Origin: Mucilaginibacter gotjawali
GTDB taxonomy: Bacteria > Bacteroidota > Bacteroidia > Sphingobacteriales > Sphingobacteriaceae
NCBI RefSeq assembly: GCF_002355435.1
Contig: NZ_AP017313.1
Span: 2,108,001 to 2,172,000 of the forward strand
Reading direction: 5' to 3'
DNA length: 64,000 nucleotides
Part shown: in pieces, positions 8,598-16,305 of the stretch
Layout: each line of letters starts with the position of its first letter
How positions within the stretch are numbered: position 1 is the first letter of the stretch
Made by a program: the position numbers and the translations under genes
Notes under the pieces: model-generated
Told to the model about the DNA's origin: nothing
Databases searched by the model: none
What the model saw: only the letters and a program-made list of their open reading frames with translations

Positions 8598-10631
8598 ATG
8601 AATAGATTACATACGATAATAATTGTAATTACCTTGCTTTTTTCAACTTCGGCAAATGCCCAGGATGAATGGGTAATAAAAGCTGATAAAATTGATCCGG
8701 CCAATTATTACGGAATAACGGTGGTAAACGGTATGATCGGCATCGTGTCATCACCGGAGCCTTTCAAAGTTAAAAATGTTGTTTTGGCCGGAGCTTATGA
8801 CTTGTATGGAAGGGGGAGGGTCAGCAATTTTTTAAACAGTTTTAACCTGCTGAACATGTACCTGGAAATAAACGGTAAACGGATAGATGCAGGTAATATC
8901 AGGAACTTTAAGCAGCAATTGGATATGCAAAGCGCTGCCTTTACTGCCACATTTGATTATGGCGATGAAGCATTGGTAAAATATACCTACTACTCTTTGA
9001 GGCAATTGCCCTTTACCGTGTTGATGGATATTGCTATTACTGCTAAAAAACCGATAACCATTACCGCAGCAAGCGTAATGGAAGCGCCCGACGCTTTAAA
9101 GGATGTTCAAAATTATTATAATGAAATTGACAGGCCGCATGTAACCATCAGTTTATTAACTTCTACAGCCAAAAGCCCAACCGGAAAATTACAATTATGT
9201 GCCTCAAATACATTTTTGTTTAACGAACCGCATGGGCAGGAGCCAAGGGTGATTCACGAAATGTGGGATAACAATATGCACCTGATGAAATTCAGTAAAG
9301 TAATAGCAGCCGGCGAAACCTATAGGTATGGCGTAGCAGGTTCCTCCATAACATCGGCCCACGATGCTGACCCATTGAACCAGGCCGAGCGTTTAACCAT
9401 GTTTGCCAAACTGGAAGGTAGCGACCGGTTGATCCAGTTTCATAAAAATGCCTGGGCGGACCTATGGAAAAGTGATATAAAAACTGAAGGGGATGCGCAG
9501 GCGCAGCAGGATGTACACAGCATGTTGTACCATTTGTACTCTTTTTCGCGGGCCGGAACCGCTTATTCGCCATCGCCCATGGGGCTTTCAGGCTTAGGTT
9601 ATAACGGTCACGTTTTTTGGGATGCCGATTTGTGGATGTACCCGGCTTTGCTGGTATTACATCCCGAGATTGCGAAATCATTGGTTGACTACCGTTTTCA
9701 GCGCCTGGGTGCTGCCAAACAAAATGCATTCTCCCACGGATATCAAGGGGCCATGTTCCCATGGGAAAGTGCGGATAGTGGGTTAGAAGAAACACCTGTG
9801 TGGGCTTTGAGCGGTCCGTTTGAGCACCACATAACTGCCGATGTCGCCCTCGCCGCATGGAATTATTACTGTGTTACGCAGGATAAACAATGGCTGCAGG
9901 AAAAAGGATGGCCTATTTTATCAGCCACTGCTGATTTTTGGGCAAGCAGAGTTGAGCGAAACGGCACAGGACATTATGATATTAAAGACGTTGTTGCGGC
10001 AGATGAATGGGCCGAAAATGTAGACAATAACGCGTACACCAACGCTGCTGCAATCGCTAATTTGAAGGCTGCAACCGCAGCTGCTAAAGTCTTAGGTGTA
10101 AAGGCTGATCCGGATTGGGATTTGGTTGCTCAAAATATTCCCATTTTGAAAATGGCAAATGGTGTAACAAGGGAGTTTGCTAGCTATAACGGCGAAGGCA
10201 TTAAGCAAGCTGACGTAAACCTGCTGGCCTATCCTTTAAAAACCATAACAGATAATATGCAGGTAAAAAAAGACCTGGAGTACTATGAAACCCGCGTGCC
10301 AAACGAAGGCACACCGGCCATGACCCAGGGGATATTTACACTGCTTTATGCACGGCTGGGCAATGGCGATAAAGCCTATCATTTTTTTAAAGACGCCTAT
10401 GAACCAAATTTGAATCCGCCTTTCAGGGTGATTGCTGAGACTAAGGGTGGAACGAATCCTTATTTTGCAACAGGCGCCGGAGGCATAATTCAGAGTTTGC
10501 TGATGGGTTTTGGAGGACTTGACATTACCCCTGAAGGAATAATGCAAATCAAAAGCAAATTGCCATCTAATTGGAAATCGTTAACTATTACCGGCGTAGG
10601 TCCCGATAAAAAGACTTATGTGATAAAATGA
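8598..10631 (+). CDS. Secreted glycoside hydrolase family 65-like protein
   Basis: The 677-residue protein has a cleavable signal peptide (first about 21 residues, ending SANAQ). An N-terminal beta-sandwich region leads to an (alpha/alpha)6-barrel with GHVFWDADLWMYP at about 335-350 and AADEWAENVDNNAYTN at about 467-482. The second motif matches the GH65 catalytic-acid segment, which makes Glu470 the likely general acid. GH65 contains inverting phosphorylases and hydrolases acting on alpha-glucosides such as trehalose, maltose, kojibiose and glucosyl-galactosyl-hydroxylysine. The periplasmic or extracellular location favours a hydrolase. The exact sugar cannot be told. The gene lies 2 bp after the FG-GAP lipoprotein and overlaps the next start by ATGA. 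Confidence 0.82.
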   Translation: MNRLHTIIIVITLLFSTSANAQDEWVIKADKIDPANYYGITVVNGMIGIVSSPEPFKVKNVVLAGAYDLYGRGRVSNFLNSFNLLNMYLEINGKRIDAGNIRNFKQQLDMQSAAFTATFDYGDEALVKYTYYSLRQLPFTVLMDIAITAKKPITITAASVMEAPDALKDVQNYYNEIDRPHVTISLLTSTAKSPTGKLQLCASNTFLFNEPHGQEPRVIHEMWDNNMHLMKFSKVIAAGETYRYGVAGSSITSAHDADPLNQAERLTMFAKLEGSDRLIQFHKNAWADLWKSDIKTEGDAQAQQDVHSMLYHLYSFSRAGTAYSPSPMGLSGLGYNGHVFWDADLWMYPALLVLHPEIAKSLVDYRFQRLGAAKQNAFSHGYQGAMFPWESADSGLEETPVWALSGPFEHHITADVALAAWNYYCVTQDKQWLQEKGWPILSATADFWASRVERNGTGHYDIKDVVAADEWAENVDNNAYTNAAAIANLKAATAAAKVLGVKADPDWDLVAQNIPILKMANGVTREFASYNGEGIKQADVNLLAYPLKTITDNMQVKKDLEYYETRVPNEGTPAMTQGIFTLLYARLGNGDKAYHFFKDAYEPNLNPPFRVIAETKGGTNPYFATGAGGIIQSLLMGFGGLDITPEGIMQIKSKLPSNWKSLTITGVGPDKKTYVIK

Positions 10632-11977
10632 TCAATTTTAAACTATTTAATATGAACCGTTTATTGTTTTCTATCCTGGCTATAGCCCTGTTTTTTGCTT
10701 CTTGTAAAAACCCCGACTATCAGAAAATATTTAATAACCCTGCACTTTATAGCGCTACAGTACATGAGCTAAATGGTGTGGTTATGGGTAATAATTTTTC
10801 CCCGGTTGTCGCATCAAGAAATTATGCATATGCCAATGTTGCAGCCTACGAGGTTGTTGCTGCAGGTGATTCCGCACATTATCAATCGCTGGCAGGGCAA
10901 TTGAATGGATTGAAAACGGTCCCAAAACCTTTTAAAGGAAAACAGATTGATTATGAATATGCTGCGCTATTGGCTTTTTGTAAAGTAGGCGAAGCAGTTA
11001 CTTTTCCGGAGGGTAGTCTTAAATATTACACAGATAGCCTGCACCAGCTTGCTGTGGCGCATGGAATGCCGGCTGAGATGATTGGAAATTCTGAAGATTA
11101 TGCGAAATTGGTTTCAGCAGCTATAATGAAATGGAGTAAAAAGGATAATTATTTGAAAACCAGGAGTGAATCAAAATTTGCCATAAACGATTCGGCGGGA
11201 AGATGGGTGCCTACGCCACCGGCATATAGCGAAGCAGTTGAACCGCATTGGAATGAAATAAGGCCAATGGTAATTAATCAAGTACCGCCTATTGCTGTAG
11301 CGCTGCCGCCTGCATTTAACATAAAAGATACAAGCAGTAAGTATTACCATGAGGTAATGTATATAAAAACCACCACCGAGCATCTAACACCTGATCAAAC
11401 CCATATCGCTGAATTTTGGGACGATAACCCCGGAAAATTGAATGTATCCGGCCATGTGATGTTTATCACCAAGAAGTTTTCGCCACCCGGGCATTGGATG
11501 AGCATTGTAGGGATTGGCGCTGAAAAAGCAAAGGCCGATTTTAACACCACCGTGTGCGCGTATGCAAAAACAAGTATTGCTATTTTTGATGGTTTTATCC
11601 AATGCTGGACGGAAAAATATGCTTTTAAAACCGTAAGGCCAGAAACCGTGATCAATAAATATTTTGACCCAAGCTGGCGCCCGCATTTGCAAACCCCCCC
11701 GTTCCCTGAATATACCTGTGGACATTGTACTAACTCAGGCGCTGCAGCCGAAGCGCTTTCAAGCGTTTTGGGTGATCATGTAGCTTACACAGATACATCG
11801 GAACTTGAATTTGGGATCAAAAGCCGTTCTTATAAATCTTTCAGGGATGCCGCCAACGAAAATATTTGGGGAAGGTTTTACGGAGGAATCCATTATTATA
11901 ATTCATGCGTGGTATCGCATGAATACGGAAAAGAAGTGGGCGATATTGTTGTCAAACTGCTAAAAATGAAAAAATAA
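10628..11977 (+). CDS. Vanadium-dependent haloperoxidase / PAP2-like lipoprotein
   Basis: The 449-residue product is a lipoprotein (FFASC, lipobox Cys26). Its C-terminal half holds the three PAP2/vanadium-haloperoxidase phosphate (vanadate) motifs: K-x6-RP within KYAFKTVRP, the GH motif in YTCGHCTNSG, and R-x5-H in GRFYGGIHY. In the family these residues hold phosphate or vanadate and include the catalytic histidine. Bacteroidota members of this group are usually annotated as haloperoxidase-related, but most have no tested activity. The start at 10628 overlaps the previous stop as ATGA, which suggests coupling; an alternative ATG at 10652 would also give a good lipoprotein signal. Confidence 0.78.
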   Translation: MINFKLFNMNRLLFSILAIALFFASCKNPDYQKIFNNPALYSATVHELNGVVMGNNFSPVVASRNYAYANVAAYEVVAAGDSAHYQSLAGQLNGLKTVPKPFKGKQIDYEYAALLAFCKVGEAVTFPEGSLKYYTDSLHQLAVAHGMPAEMIGNSEDYAKLVSAAIMKWSKKDNYLKTRSESKFAINDSAGRWVPTPPAYSEAVEPHWNEIRPMVINQVPPIAVALPPAFNIKDTSSKYYHEVMYIKTTTEHLTPDQTHIAEFWDDNPGKLNVSGHVMFITKKFSPPGHWMSIVGIGAEKAKADFNTTVCAYAKTSIAIFDGFIQCWTEKYAFKTVRPETVINKYFDPSWRPHLQTPPFPEYTCGHCTNSGAAAEALSSVLGDHVAYTDTSELEFGIKSRSYKSFRDAANENIWGRFYGGIHYYNSCVVSHEYGKEVGDIVVKLLKMKK

Positions 11978-12362
11978 ATTTTAAGAGAGATAATTAAACT
12001 TATAAAAAAGTAATTCTAAGTCTGGTAACTTCTTAAAAAAACGATAAATTAACTTAGTTAGGTAAAAAAATCATATATAATCGTTGGTTATTTTTTTTTT
12101 AAATACTTGAATATTAATTATTTGAAATATAAAAACCCCTGTTTTTTTTAAATTTTCATTATAAAAGACAGGAGCATTTCGCGCAGTCGGTTCTGCATGT
12201 TTAACAAGTTGTATATTTATATATCTCAAATACCTTAATGTTGTAGATTGAGTATAATATAATTGGTTTGACAGGTAGCCGCCTCATACGGCTACCTTTT
12301 TTTATTTAAAGGAGTTTAAAACAATAAATATCCGGCTGCCTGTTAGCTTAAATAAATGCTAT
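11978..12362. other. AT-rich intergenic region with two hairpins
   Basis: No protein-coding frame is convincing here. Two structures are visible. A 10-bp stem with one wobble pairs about 12137-12146 with 12166-12175 (CCTG...CAGG ends). A strong terminator lies at 12273-12297. TATATTTA at 12212-12219 matches five of six -7 positions, so a short RNA of about 75-80 nt ending at the terminator is possible but unproven. Confidence 0.4.
12273..12297 (+). terminator. Intrinsic terminator
   Basis: A perfect 9-bp GC-rich stem (12273-12281 with 12289-12297) with a 7-nt loop is followed by a run of T. It is about 300 bp after the haloperoxidase gene, so it ends either that transcript or a short RNA made in the gap. 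Confidence 0.8.
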
Positions 12363-12374
12363 TGATGAAAGTCA
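12363..12374. promoter_or_regulatory. Fnr/FixK-like box, distal of a tandem pair
   Basis: TGATGAAAGTCA fits TGAY-N4-RTCA. Its centre (12368.5) is exactly 58.5 bp before the end of the -7-like element GAAATTTG at 12420-12427. A second box lies 22 bp downstream, two helical turns away on the same face of the DNA. Confidence 0.65.
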
Positions 12375-12384
12375 CTATTTGTGC

Positions 12385-12396
12385 TGACATTCGTCA
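12385..12396. promoter_or_regulatory. Fnr/FixK-like box, proximal of a tandem pair
   Basis: TGACATTCGTCA is a TGAC-N4-GTCA palindrome centred 36.5 bp before the end of the -7-like element, which puts it near -41 from the expected transcription start, the class II position of Crp/Fnr proteins. Confidence 0.7.
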
Positions 12397-12419
12397 CAAT
12401 ATGCTTCATCCTGTTAGCC

Positions 12420-12427
12420 GAAATTTG
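12420..12427 (+). promoter_or_regulatory. -7-like promoter element of the P-type ATPase gene
   Basis: GAAATTTG matches five of six fixed positions of TAnnTTTG. Its place relative to both boxes supports transcription starting near 12432. This rules against the GTG codon at 12427 as the translation start and favours ATG 12487. Confidence 0.5.
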
Positions 12428-12486
12428 TGGTATTATGGCCGGGGTATGCCGGGGGACAGATCTCCAATAGCTATGATAACACTGCT

Positions 12487-14988
12487 ATGCCTGTAAATAA
12501 TTTCAATATTCAAGGGTTGTCTGATGATCAGGTTGCCAGGTCAAGGGAACAGTACGGATCTAACAGTCTTTCGTACAAAAAAGAGAATACTTTTTTTAAA
12601 GCTATTAAAACGCTTGCCAGTGAACCGATGGTTATATTACTGTTGGTTACCTCCGGCATCTACTTTATAAGCGGCAACGCAGCCGATGGCATCTTTCTTG
12701 CTTCATCTGTCGTACTTGTATCTGCAATCTCATTATTTCAGGATTCAAGGAGCCGGAATGCCTTAGAAAAACTTAAGAATTTTACCCAGCCGCATTGCAA
12801 AGTTATCAGGAACGGTAAAACGATTGAGATAACCAGCGAAGAGCTGGTTGTGGGCGACGACCTTGTCGTTGAAGAGGGAAAATCTATTACGGCCGATGGT
12901 ACGATCATTCACTCCAACGATTTTTCCGTAAATGAAGCAATACTTACCGGCGAATCTTTTTCAGTTTATAAAGATCGCGATTCCGAAAATAATGTCATCT
13001 TTCAGGGCACTACGGTATCCAGTGGACTGGCCATCGCCAGTATCACCGCTATCGGGAACGAAACCCGCTTAGGGAAAATAGGCAAAAGCCTTGAAGCGAT
13101 CAACGAAGAACCTACGCCTTTGGAGATGCAGATCAATAATTTTGTTAAAAAGATGGTGATTGCCGGTGCCCTGGTTTTCGTTATTGTGTGGGTTTTAAAT
13201 TATTTTCATTCCTATAACCTAACGGACAGCTTAATTAAAGCCCTCACTCTTGCCATGAGCATATTGCCCGAAGAAATTCCGGTAGCCTTTTCAACTTTTA
13301 TGGCATTGGGCGCATGGCGGTTGATGAAAATGGGCGTTGTTGTAAAACAAATGAAGACGGTTGAGACACTTGGAAGCGCCTCGGTTATCTGTACTGATAA
13401 AACCGGGACATTAACCGAGAATGAAATGAGCCTTGCCAAAATTTTTGTTCCGGGCTCCAAAATCACCGATGCTGCAGGCGCCTTGAATGACAATGAAAAG
13501 GCGATGATCAGGATGGCGATGTGGGCAAGTGAGCCCATTCCGTTTGATCCGATGGAGATAGCGTTACACAGGGCCTATTCCAAACTTGGCATAGCTGATG
13601 AAAGGCCGCATTACAAAATGATCCATGAATATCCAATAGGGGGCCGGCCGCCGATGATGACTCATTTATTTGAGTACAAAGGCAAGCGTATTATAGCTGC
13701 GAAAGGGGCGCCGGAGGCTTTACTAAAAATCAGCGGCCTGAATGATGATGAAAAAAACAAAATAGAATCTGTTATAAAAACATTGACAGCAGATGGCTAC
13801 CGGATACTCGCCGTGGGTGAGGCCGATTTTCCGGGGAATGCTTTTCCTGCTACACAGCAGGAGTTTCGCTTTGTGTTTAAAGGATTAGTGGCTTTTTACG
13901 ATCCGCCGAAAAAGAATATTGGAGCGGTATTGCAGGATTTTTATAACGCGGGAATCACTGTTAAAATAGTAACAGGTGATAATGCGGCAACCACAATGTC
14001 AATTGCTAAACAGATTGGCTTTAAAGGTTATGAGAAATGCATAACCGGCGAAGAGTTAATGAAGTTGAGCGACCGGGAAGTGCAGAGAAAAGTTGAGGAT
14101 TCAGATATCTTCTCGCGAATGTTTCCGGAGGCTAAATTGAGGATCATCAATGCTTTTAAAGCGAATAACAAAATTGTAGCCATGACCGGTGATGGCGTAA
14201 ATGATGGACCTGCTTTAAAAGCAGCGCACATTGGTATTGCGATGGGAAAAAGAGGTACTGAAATTGCCAAGGAAGCGGCTTCTTTAATATTAATGGAAGA
14301 CGACCTGTCGAAAATGGTGGACGCCATAGCGATGGGCCGGCGCATTTATACCAACCTCAAAAAAGCTATACAGTATATCATTTCTATTCACATACCCATT
14401 GTGCTAACGGTTTTTCTGCCATTAGCCCTTGGCTGGATTTATCCTAATATTTTTTCTCCTGTACATATCATTTTTTTGGAACTGGTGATGGGGCCAACCT
14501 GCTCTATTATCTACGAAAACGAGCCCATGGAGAAAAACACAATGGTTCAAAAGCCCCGGCCGTTTTCTGTTACTTTTTTTAATTGGAAAGAGCTTACCAC
14601 AAGCATTATCCAGGGGTTAATGATTACCTGCGGCACTTTAGCTGTTTATCAATACGCTGTATATAATGGATATAATGAACAAATAACCCGGACAATGGTG
14701 TTTACAACATTGATAGCCGCGAATGTTTTCCTCACGCTGGTGAACAGGTCATTTTACTATTCGCTGTTTACAACTATCAGGTACAAAAACAACCTGGTAT
14801 TGCTGATCATCAGCATAACCGTTGCTATAACAGGCGCGCTGCTATATGTGAGGCCTTTAGCCATATTTTTTGGATTCAAGGCACCCTCTGTTCAGCAAAT
14901 AGGCATTGGAATCGGCATCGGTTGTTTGTCTGTTGTTTGGTATGAAATTGTAAAATTTATTAAGAGGAGACGCCAGGCAGAAAAATAG
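12487..14988 (+). CDS. P2-type cation-transporting ATPase (calcium-ATPase-like)
   Basis: Read from ATG 12487 the product has 833 residues. It shows the actuator motif TGES (LTGESFSVYKD), the phosphorylation site DKTGT (Asp304), the hinge MTGDGVNDGPALKAAHIGIAMG and about ten membrane segments. The fourth membrane helix carries ILPEEIPVAF where calcium pumps have PEGLP, so the transported ion is uncertain; calcium or another divalent or monovalent cation is possible. An in-frame GTG at 12427 would add 20 residues but lies inside the promoter. The gene is preceded by two Fnr-like boxes, which links it to the oxygen circuit. Comparable pumps are oxygen-controlled in other bacteria, for example CtpF in the mycobacterial DosR regulon. 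Confidence 0.85.
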   Translation: MPVNNFNIQGLSDDQVARSREQYGSNSLSYKKENTFFKAIKTLASEPMVILLLVTSGIYFISGNAADGIFLASSVVLVSAISLFQDSRSRNALEKLKNFTQPHCKVIRNGKTIEITSEELVVGDDLVVEEGKSITADGTIIHSNDFSVNEAILTGESFSVYKDRDSENNVIFQGTTVSSGLAIASITAIGNETRLGKIGKSLEAINEEPTPLEMQINNFVKKMVIAGALVFVIVWVLNYFHSYNLTDSLIKALTLAMSILPEEIPVAFSTFMALGAWRLMKMGVVVKQMKTVETLGSASVICTDKTGTLTENEMSLAKIFVPGSKITDAAGALNDNEKAMIRMAMWASEPIPFDPMEIALHRAYSKLGIADERPHYKMIHEYPIGGRPPMMTHLFEYKGKRIIAAKGAPEALLKISGLNDDEKNKIESVIKTLTADGYRILAVGEADFPGNAFPATQQEFRFVFKGLVAFYDPPKKNIGAVLQDFYNAGITVKIVTGDNAATTMSIAKQIGFKGYEKCITGEELMKLSDREVQRKVEDSDIFSRMFPEAKLRIINAFKANNKIVAMTGDGVNDGPALKAAHIGIAMGKRGTEIAKEAASLILMEDDLSKMVDAIAMGRRIYTNLKKAIQYIISIHIPIVLTVFLPLALGWIYPNIFSPVHIIFLELVMGPTCSIIYENEPMEKNTMVQKPRPFSVTFFNWKELTTSIIQGLMITCGTLAVYQYAVYNGYNEQITRTMVFTTLIAANVFLTLVNRSFYYSLFTTIRYKNNLVLLIISITVAITGALLYVRPLAIFFGFKAPSVQQIGIGIGIGCLSVVWYEIVKFIKRRRQAEK

Positions 14989-15049
14989 GATGCCTTGTCT
15001 TAATATATCCATTAGTTGAAGATTTAAAAGTTATTAAACAGCGTGAAAA

Positions 15050-16120
15050 TTATTTCGCGTGGTATCCCTCTGATCGGTTTAACAGAATGTTAAGGGGCTT
15101 CATCGCCGGAACATGATCTGTAATTATCTTCAATATTGCCAAAAAGGGTGACACTAAAACCATACCCGCAATACCCCATAATAAGGTAGCAGCAATAATA
15201 GCCACCAGCGTTGCCCAGGTACTTAAATTAAGTTGATTACCTACTACCCATGGAAAAATGACATTAGATTCCAGGTATTGAATAAATACAAATATCAAAA
15301 CTACACCAACCGGATACCATATGGAGTCCTTGGTAACAAGCGCAATTGAAACAGGAATTGCAGCACTAACGAATATTCCGATATAGGGAATTACCATCAT
15401 AAAAGAGGTTAGTATCCCATATAACAGTGCATTCCTGATGCCTAAAGCAAACAGTCCGATACAATTAAGCGCGGCTACAATTGAATAAACATAGAAATTA
15501 CCCTTTATAAATTTAAAATAGGAAATAACGCTTTCATGCAAAATTTGCTCCAACTGGCCTCTGTACTTGTCGCCAACAATGAGCGCAATAACGCGGACAA
15601 AAGTTTCCCTATGGTATAAGAATAGCGCTGCATAGATGGGAATCATGACCAACATAATCAATGTGGAAATAGTAGTATTTAATAACCCTTTCAGGAACCC
15701 GGTAACATCATCATCAAGGTTAAGAGACATTTTATGAAGCCATTCAGACTGGGCGGGAGGGCTGATGTGAAAGGTTTCTTCTACCCATTTTCCCAGGTCA
15801 GGAGATAATTCTGACAAACGTTTAGAAATCAGGGGGAAGTCACTTAAAAAAATGTTGATCTCTAAGCCCAATAACCAGCCTAAAGCAATAAAAAGCAGAA
15901 TGATGGACGTTAATAAACAAGCAATTGACAGGCTGCGAGGCATGCCCCATTTTTCCATTTTTTTGCAAATAGGAAATGTAATCAGCGCTATCAAAAGGCC
16001 GAATAATAAGGGCACGAACAATACCTTACCAAAATACAGGATCAAGGTAACAAAGAAAACGGCCTGAATCCATTTTAAGGCGTTTGAAATGGAAGCCTGG
16101 TGTTGATTTGATGACGCCAT
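15050..16120 (-). CDS. AI-2E (PerM/TqsA) family transporter
   Basis: The 356-residue protein has about seven to eight hydrophobic segments in the AI-2E layout, including the pair near the N terminus (VFFVTLILYFGKVLFVPLLF) and the conserved C-terminal region with PWVVGNQLNLSTWATLVAI. Family members export varied solutes: autoinducer-2 (TqsA), or sodium/lithium against protons in some bacteria. The substrate here is unknown. The gene is divergent from mgtA, and the shared gap contains an Fnr-like box at 16203-16214 whose distance to TATAATTG (16150-16157, minus strand) is exactly 58.5 bp. Regulation by the oxygen circuit is therefore likely. Confidence 0.85.
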   Translation of the reverse strand: MASSNQHQASISNALKWIQAVFFVTLILYFGKVLFVPLLFGLLIALITFPICKKMEKWGMPRSLSIACLLTSIILLFIALGWLLGLEINIFLSDFPLISKRLSELSPDLGKWVEETFHISPPAQSEWLHKMSLNLDDDVTGFLKGLLNTTISTLIMLVMIPIYAALFLYHRETFVRVIALIVGDKYRGQLEQILHESVISYFKFIKGNFYVYSIVAALNCIGLFALGIRNALLYGILTSFMMVIPYIGIFVSAAIPVSIALVTKDSIWYPVGVVLIFVFIQYLESNVIFPWVVGNQLNLSTWATLVAIIAATLLWGIAGMVLVSPFLAILKIITDHVPAMKPLNILLNRSEGYHAK

Positions 16121-16202
16121 AATTTGTGTTTAAAGGTGATCGGGAGTAACAATTATAGCAGTTCTCATTTGAATTATGAATGACCCTGTGGCTGTGAAAT
16201 AC

Positions 16203-16214
16203 TGATTCTTATCA
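16203..16214. promoter_or_regulatory. Fnr/FixK-like box between AI-2E transporter and mgtA
   Basis: TGATTCTTATCA fits TGAY-N4-RTCA. On the minus strand TATAATTG (five of six -7 positions) ends at 16150, exactly 58.5 bp away. On the plus strand TATCTTTA (16267-16274) lies 65.5 bp away, so mgtA could also be served but with a different spacing. Confidence 0.7.
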
Positions 16215-16305
16215 CTTTTTATGGTTTGTTATTAATAGCCTGTTTCATCCGTCAATTTTAAATAACTATCTTTAATCCAATTCTTATCAATAAAATTCCG
16301 ACAAA

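Noticed and set aside
9292..9858. Long open frame of 188 codons on the minus strand inside the GH65 gene
   Set aside because: The plus-strand gene has a signal peptide and catalytic motifs; the antisense frame gives a low-complexity product with no recognisable domain and no promoter.
12427..12486. GTG 12427 as start of the P-type ATPase
   Set aside because: It coincides with the end of the -7-like element, and the added 20 residues have no family likeness; ATG 12487 fits better.
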